Below the pieces are notes generated by a model that was not told the origin of the DNA, did not search any database, and saw only the letters and a program-made list of their open reading frames with translations. A stretch of DNA of 64,000 bases from Trichomonas vaginalis G3. Lineage: Eukaryota > Parabasalia > Trichomonadida > Trichomonadidae. The DNA lies in contig NC_067204.1 in assembly GCF_026262505.1 (NCBI RefSeq), positions 15,478,165 to 15,542,164 on the forward strand, in the 5' to 3' direction. Made by a program: the position numbers and the translations under genes. Shown piece after piece: positions 58,330 through 64,000 of this stretch (positions are counted from its first letter, which is position 1; every line of letters starts with the position of its first letter).

Positions 58330-61300
58330 ATGCCACGTAAGCTACGTAAGAATATACGTAAGAGGAAGAGAGCATTGAAACATCCAATAGTAAAACTGAC
58401 ACCACAACAACAGTTGCAACAACAAATGATGAATGACCCCACTATGTTGCAACAAATGTCAAGCAATCCTATGCTCTTAAACCGAGTTTTTGGTGCACAG
58501 AGTGGAGGTTTAAGAGCGGCACTTTTAGCGAAAATGGCAGGCTATGGTGGAGCTGCAGACGGAACAGCCTATAACCCTCAAAGTCAAATGAATTTGAGTT
58601 CACTCAAAAATCAAATATCAGATGTCAAAAAGTCAAACATAGACATACAGAAGCAAATAAGTGAAAACGAAAAGAAACTAGAATATGACAGACACACAAA
58701 GAAACTCAATGAGTTAAACGTAGAGAAAAAGAAGAAAGAAGAACAACTGAAAGAACTAAGTACAGAGGAATATGCGAAAAAAGTGTCAGAAAAAGCAGCA
58801 GAAGTAGCAAAAATGGAACAAGATGTTGTAAATTTGAAAAACCATACTACTCATATAAAGTACTGAAAGATGAAGAGATAAAACAAAAAGCCCTGAAGAC
58901 ATATATGGATAGCGATGAGTATAAAAAAGAAGTTGAAGCAAATGTAAAGGCAGAAAAACTTTTACAGTTGCAAAACCAAACCGTACAGTATGAAAACTTA
59001 GCACAAGAAAGTAAAAATAACGACGCAGCCATGCAAAAGGCAATGAAAAGCGCAGAATATATAAAAGCTAACAATGACTGGTTAGATGCCCAAGCCAACG
59101 CTAAAGCAGCCCAGCTTATAGGGTCAATAAGGACAAAAATACAAGCGGATGAAGACAGTTCAAATGAAGCTTTAACAAATGCTGACTTTAAGAACGCCTT
59201 CGAAGCTCTTCATAGTAAGGTGAAACAAGTGAACGACTTCTCATCTGGAAAGAAACTGAAGTCTGAAGGTTTCGACAAAGAGTTAAAAGAAGTAGCACAA
59301 AATATAACGAAAATAACAGATGCAGCAACGAGACAGGCAGTTCAAAGTGCCTATGACGCCGTTAGAGCAACTGTTGTGGAAAGTCAAGAAAAAGAGTTAC
59401 AACAGACCAAAACAGACCTAGTAAATGCTTTCTTAAAAACGAAAAGTCAGGTAGGACATTATGCTGCAGATGGAACATATGTGCCAGCTGGTGGAACTTA
59501 TATACCAGCTGGTGGAACTTATATACTAGCTAGTGGAACTTATATACCACCAAACCCTCCAAGAGAAGCACCTGCACCAGGACTACCTAAAACATTTACA
59601 TCGTCACATGGACACAGACACAGGCATGCACCACAACAACAACCAACACAACAACCAACAGTTCAAAATCCAGCACAACAACAACCAAAACCAACAGTTC
59701 AAAACCCTGCACCAAAACCAACAGTTCAAAACACTGCACCACAACAACCAGCACAACAACCACTCCACAACCAGCACACAACCAACAGTTCAAAACACTG
59801 CACACACAACAACCACAAACAGAGCAAGGACATAAAAGAAGTAGAGAACAAGGAAACCAAGAATTCTTAAAAATGCTTAAGAAGATATGGTTACCCAGAT
59901 ACTCTTGACTTTAGTGACAGATATAAAGAAGCTATTAGAAAGTTCAAGGAAGGAAATACTGACCCGAACCTATTTAGCTTTATGGCTCAGCACCAAACGG
60001 ATATAATTTCAAACCTGGAAAATACAAGCTCGCTAAGGGATATGATTTAATAGCATATCATCCAAATGACATGATGAATTTACTCCGAGATATTTGGTGT
60101 CAGAGCTAAATGACAATTCAACAACTCTCTTCATGAAACGCGTAAAAAATAGAGACGGAACGAAAGAAGAAAGGTTTGAGTCGGATGACTTAGATAGGGA
60201 ACTTGTTAAAAACGGTCTCGGAATATATGAAATGCCAGCAGATGAGGTACAAGAAACTCCACAGGAAGAAGTTCAGATACAACCAGACATGGAAGAAATA
60301 GTTCAGCAACAACAGCTAGAAGAGCCTGAAGGAAACGAACAAGTCCCTCCTTTGGAAACTAACTTCACAGAACTAGATGAAGATTTGGAACAGCCGAAAA
60401 ATCTTGACCCTCAACAAGAGTATGAGGAATATGGAATCTTTCCAAGAGTCTAAGAAAAATTCGGCTGACATAGTAGAAGAATATCGAAAAATGTTTGCCG
60501 ACATACAAAAGACTCCAACATCAGATGAAAATATTCAGCATAGAATGGAAGTACTGAAAGAAAATGTACACAAATACAACAACCTTTTTACTTACGACAT
60601 ATAACGTTCAATCTTTGGCTGAACTCGGTGAAAATAAAAGGTTAAATTTCAACAAAACATATAGAAATGAAACATTGTTTAAAGTTCATTCAGAACCTAA
60701 CCAATATGGAAACAAACCTACTTTTGTTTCTGCAGACTATGGAACTACAATGAGATGGGGTCATAAAGCTAATCCGGATAGGTGGTTCATAAACTTACAA
60801 CCACAATTCCAAGAAGTTGTAGACGCAATGGAAGTGAATGGTGAACCAGATATAGCTGGTATTTTCAGCGCGGCTTTAATGCCATTGAAAGATATGAAAG
60901 ATGCAGATATTTTGGACCAGTATGAAATGAACATGGCTGATGGAAATATAACACCTGACGTTCTAGAACATTTATCTCAAAGAACTACACAGAACCATAG
61001 AGATGGTATATTTGGTGAAGAGTTTAGAAAGAAAGTTAGGGAGAGAGAAGGAAGAGAACCTATTGTACATGACCTTGCAAACGAAAGTTTGCAAAATGTC
61101 ATAAAAACTTACTTTGCAGACAATGAACCGAGAAGGGATGAATATTTAAGAAAACTCAAATGGACAGTACCAAATGAAATGTTAGTATTGAAAAACATGT
61201 TCCTTGACAAAATAAAACCAACTACAGAAATAAATGACGCAAGACTGAAACGTTGGGTAAAAGCTTTCCCATTCACAAAAGATATTATTGGTAACATGGA

Positions 61301-61730
61301 AAGAAAACCAGAATGGCTACAAAAACATATATTTGGAAACGAGCTTATTCCATATGGACAAGCTATGTTTGAAGAGCTTGAACCGGAAACTCAGGAAAGA
61401 GTCATGCAAACAATACGCGAAGACTCAAATACAAACTATGACAAAATCTTTCTAGGATATAGGTTACCTGAGATGGGCGACCAGAGCCCAAAGGCAAAAA
61501 GGACATGGGAAATTTACAACATACTAGGTGAACATGAGGCAAAGATGCAACAACTTGAAGCAGAGGGCAAGTTACCAAAAGCGACACCAAAGAAGAAGAG
61601 AAGAGTAGAACAAAGTGAAAGTAGTGAAGAAGTAACTTCATCTAGTGAAAGTAGTGGCAATGAAGGAAAAAGAAGAGTTAAAAACTCAGCAGGAAGAAAG
61701 TAAAGCTTGGTCCACGTGGGTTCTATTATG
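58330..61730 (+). pseudogene. Large basic structural protein gene, M2 copy, frameshifted
   Basis: ATG at 58330. Frames in order: 58330-58866, 58905-59870, a short one to about 60090, 60094-60453, 60377-60604 and 60564-61703, with the last block ending in a broken LGPRGFYYD at about 61725. Blocks match M1 one to one (MPRKLRKNIRKRKRALKH, AADGTYVPAGGTYIP repeat, MRWGHKANPDRWFINLQ, SSEEVTSSSESSG). M2 has extra copies of the YVPAGGTYIP unit. Break points differ from M1, so together they define one intact ancestor. Confidence 0.75.
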
Positions 61731-61769
61731 ACAATAAATCCAACTATTCTATATTTTTACCCATATGAA

Positions 61770-63370
61770 ATGTACGCCGCTCAGAATATAACGCCAACAG
61801 TTTTGGATGCCATGAACGGAAATGTTTCCGAATGGTATAACGAATGCGACAATGCCATTAGAAGGTCAGAAATAGTTCCTGGAACTTACGAATATACAAC
61901 TGCTGTTTCTTATGGAAACGTAGGTGAGTTTGGAGAAGGTTCTTCAACAACAGTAGATATTGCTTGCGACAGGTTTCATATTATTTCTATTGACAACTCA
62001 TTCTTATACGTGGAACAAGACATTGAAATAAAACCTTCTGCCAAGTTGTCTGACAAGAAAGGTTGCAATGGAATTTTCTATGTCGGATACCAATATGCTC
62101 CAGAAGTTTTCATGGGATATAAGATATATTCTAACTCTGACTTAGTTCAAACAGTAACATGGGCAAACTATGAATGGTTCGCTTTGAGAAACTCAGTACA
62201 ACCACAAGCTAGAGAACAAACAGACCAGTATGCAACTATTGAGAAAATAAGAAGACTTGACCCTAACGTTCCAGGAGTTTATGTTAACCTTTCTGGTTCA
62301 AACTGCAGCAGCAGTAACCAAAGTAAAACTGAAACTTAGAGTTCCTTTGTCATCTTTCCTCATCTTCAGGTTTTTAAGATACTTGCCAAACTGGGCAGGA
62401 AAAATTTCTATCGAACTTACTCCAAGCAAAAATAACTTAGTCATTGCACCAACACAAGACCCATTCACTCTTACAGATACTGGTGAGCTCAGCAACCATT
62501 CGGAATTTTGCAAAGACAAAGTTGACTTAGACTTTGGTTTCTCAAACTTCAACAATGAAGTAAACTATATTTCAATGCTGCTGGAACTGCTTGGGACCCA
62601 GTTAAGTTCACATGCGAAAAATTTGAATGCAAGAGAATAGAAAGCAGACTTGCAGTCTATATGTTGGACCCAGATATTTCAAATGCTTTAGCTGCCAAAT
62701 ATATTGCAGTTCCACTTATGTTCCCTATACACCAAATATCTGTAAAGACTTTGCAGGTGAAGTTGGAAACCAAAGTGCTGACCCAGGTGCAAGAACAGAT
62801 ATTGCTTTAACAACTGCAATGAAACATGCAGATACTATGTTTGTACTGTTCAGACGAACTATAAATGACTATTCTTGTTTCTACAACCCTGGTATTAAAT
62901 ATCATATAAACATAGATGGCAAATATTATCCAAGAGAAGAATATTCTACAGTTGAGGATATGAGGTCATACAACTTGACATTAGATGCTATGAACTTTAA
63001 CAACAACTTCACAACAACCATTAACCCTGAAATGCAAAGTTCTATTATGCCATATGTGAAAGTATGGACTCATACAGGAGGTCAAAAAACTCAATATACA
63101 AATGGAGACCGTTCAAACTTTTGGCTTGGCATTCCATTTGCTGACTCAGAAGACTTTATGGGTGGTATTTCAACTGTTGGTACTGTACAAATACAATATA
63201 CTGGTGACAGAGACGGTCCAGATGAATTGAGAGCAAAGAAGTTTACAAAACCAATAGCACTTTTCACGGAAGATGCTCTTTTGAAGATTCGTTCGATGAA
63301 ACCTGCTGGGGCTCCTCAGATTGGCATAACGACAGCTTCCATCGAGCAGATTTTGGCAGCAGGTCAGTAA
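61770..63370 (+). pseudogene. Major capsid protein, M2 copy, frameshifted
   Basis: ATG at 61770, same N-terminus as M1 (MYAAQNITPTVLDAM). Frame changes occur at about 62300, 62560 and 62740; the C-terminal part from MKHADTMF to EQILAAGQ is continuous. Aligning with M1 restores order in both. The protein is the double-jelly-roll shell protein. Confidence 0.85.
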
Positions 63371-63679
63371 GTTGTTCTTGAACTGACTTCTCTCCGTCAA
63401 ATATTGACAGTACGCCAGTTTTGACATAAATTGTATTATAAACTTACCTTTAGAAATATCTGTAAGTTTTGTTGTTATATTTTTGTCTGCTTCAAGAACT
63501 TTCACCATTTCAGTTATACCAACTTTCTTTGCTTTATGAAAATATTTTGGTTCAGCAAAGACTGCTATTCTATAACATTTTCCATTGTTTGTAAAGAACT
63601 ATTCTGTCAATGTATTTGTATTGTTTGTGTGTGTAAACTTTGTTCTGCTTCAATTCGAAGAGATACTCAATACGTCCAT
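63371..63679 (-). pseudogene. MDVFEYL-type gene, M2 copy, broken
   Basis: Homologue of 48197-48724, starting with an ATG at 63679 and interrupted by at least two frameshifts (near 63600 and 63430). The readable part includes ITEMVKVLEADKNITTKLTD. Confidence 0.65.
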
Positions 63680-63697
63680 CTTTTTATTCTAAGTAAA

Positions 63698-64000
63698 ATG
63701 TCATTTCCGAAAAATAGAAGCGTAAGTGTTTCAAAAGGTTTAATGGCGGTGGCAGATGTGAAGTTAAATTCACCAACTCAAACAAACAGTCAAAGTGTTA
63801 TTGTCAATGTCAAAGAAAGAGATGTTGAAGTGGGGAAACCATACGAAGACGAAGATGGTATAACAATTGTTCCTGTAAAAGAACAACCAACATACCTGAA
63901 GTTAGCAGAGACTTAAGTTCTGTTGCAGATATTCGAAACGACTACCAACAACTGAAAGACAAACTTCAAACTCAGGAGAAGATTTGTCAAGCTTTAGGTA
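63698..64000 (+). pseudogene. MSFPKNR-type gene, M2 copy, one-base deletion, runs out of window
   Basis: Homologue of 47597-48178. The frame is intact for 72 residues and then stops at 63916 because one base is missing at about 63893 (ACATACCTGAAG versus ACATATCCTGAAG in M1). Sequence after it still matches M1 in another frame to the window end. Confidence 0.7.

Larger units (their letters stand above)
56496..64000 (+). mobile_element. Left part of second Maverick (M2), continues beyond window
   Basis: Begins with the terminal hairpin GGGGCTTCCAGGCGCGTTGC... at 56503-56535 and includes inner terminal-repeat sequence at 58070-58260 (for example TCCGGACAAGTAAGGGTCTA). Genes from 58330 onward are homologous and in the same order as the right end of M1, read outward-in. 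No A/T run is found at this tip, unlike M1. The right end lies outside the window. Confidence 0.88.

Overview
The window is a stretch of an AT-rich, intron-poor protist genome that looks like a trichomonad (Parabasalia; Trichomonas or Tritrichomonas, species not decidable from sequence alone). The evidence is an ankyrin-repeat protein with a helical N-terminal region of DUF3447 type, a glycine-rich surface-type protein, beta-helix 'Pmp-like' proteins, a CARMIL-like leucine-rich protein, compact genes, and above all large Maverick/Polinton elements, which are extremely abundant in trichomonads.

Region 1 (1-28.5 kb) is host DNA. It holds a truncated ankyrin gene, a Lys-tRNA, a two-part gene ending in a cyclophilin-like domain, a frameshifted CCDC61/VFL3-like basal-body gene, an ANTH-like protein, a CARMIL-like LRR protein, a caspase-fold protein, a Vps34-type PI3-kinase, a discoidin-like fragment, a Pmp-like gene, a glycine-rich gene fragment, a beta-trefoil-like acidic protein and a Gln/Pro-rich protein. 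Between them lie non-coding stretches with unusual DNA: a 592-bp inverted repeat with a 71-bp spacer (11935-13189), a T-shaped nested hairpin (20763-20832), a 128-bp TTAA-flanked MITE (22112-22239), and a Maverick end fragment (16341-17365) that abuts a run of 25 N and carries about 19 copies of a 25-bp repeat.

Region 2 (28509-53902) is one nearly complete Maverick ('M1', about 25.4 kb) with terminal inverted repeats of about 340 bp and a likely 5-bp target duplication. Left to right it encodes a D12-class adenine methyltransferase, small virion-like proteins, a paralogous pair of unknown proteins, a phage tail-fibre-like protein with a collar-type C-terminus, the integrase (frame-broken), an HNH endonuclease, a short family-B DNA polymerase, three KilA-N/GIY-YIG type proteins with a shared leader, a 22-bp palindromic repeat array, the packaging ATPase, an SF3 helicase, a second HNH copy in inverted orientation, a putative penton, the major capsid protein and a very large basic structural protein. 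The last two are broken by many frameshifts. The set (polymerase, integrase, ATPase, capsid genes) is what a virus-like transposon needs to replicate, integrate and form particles; methyltransferase, KilA-N and HNH genes are accessory.

Region 3 (53903-56.5 kb) is host DNA with a 5'-truncated Pmp-like gene. Region 4 (about 56.5 kb to the end) is the left part of a second Maverick ('M2') in the opposite gene orientation. It has its own terminal hairpin, an extra 410-residue gene lodged between that hairpin and the rest of the terminal repeat, then second copies of the large structural gene and the capsid gene with frameshifts at different places from M1. Comparing the two copies shows the original reading frames and indicates either decay or indel errors in the assembly.
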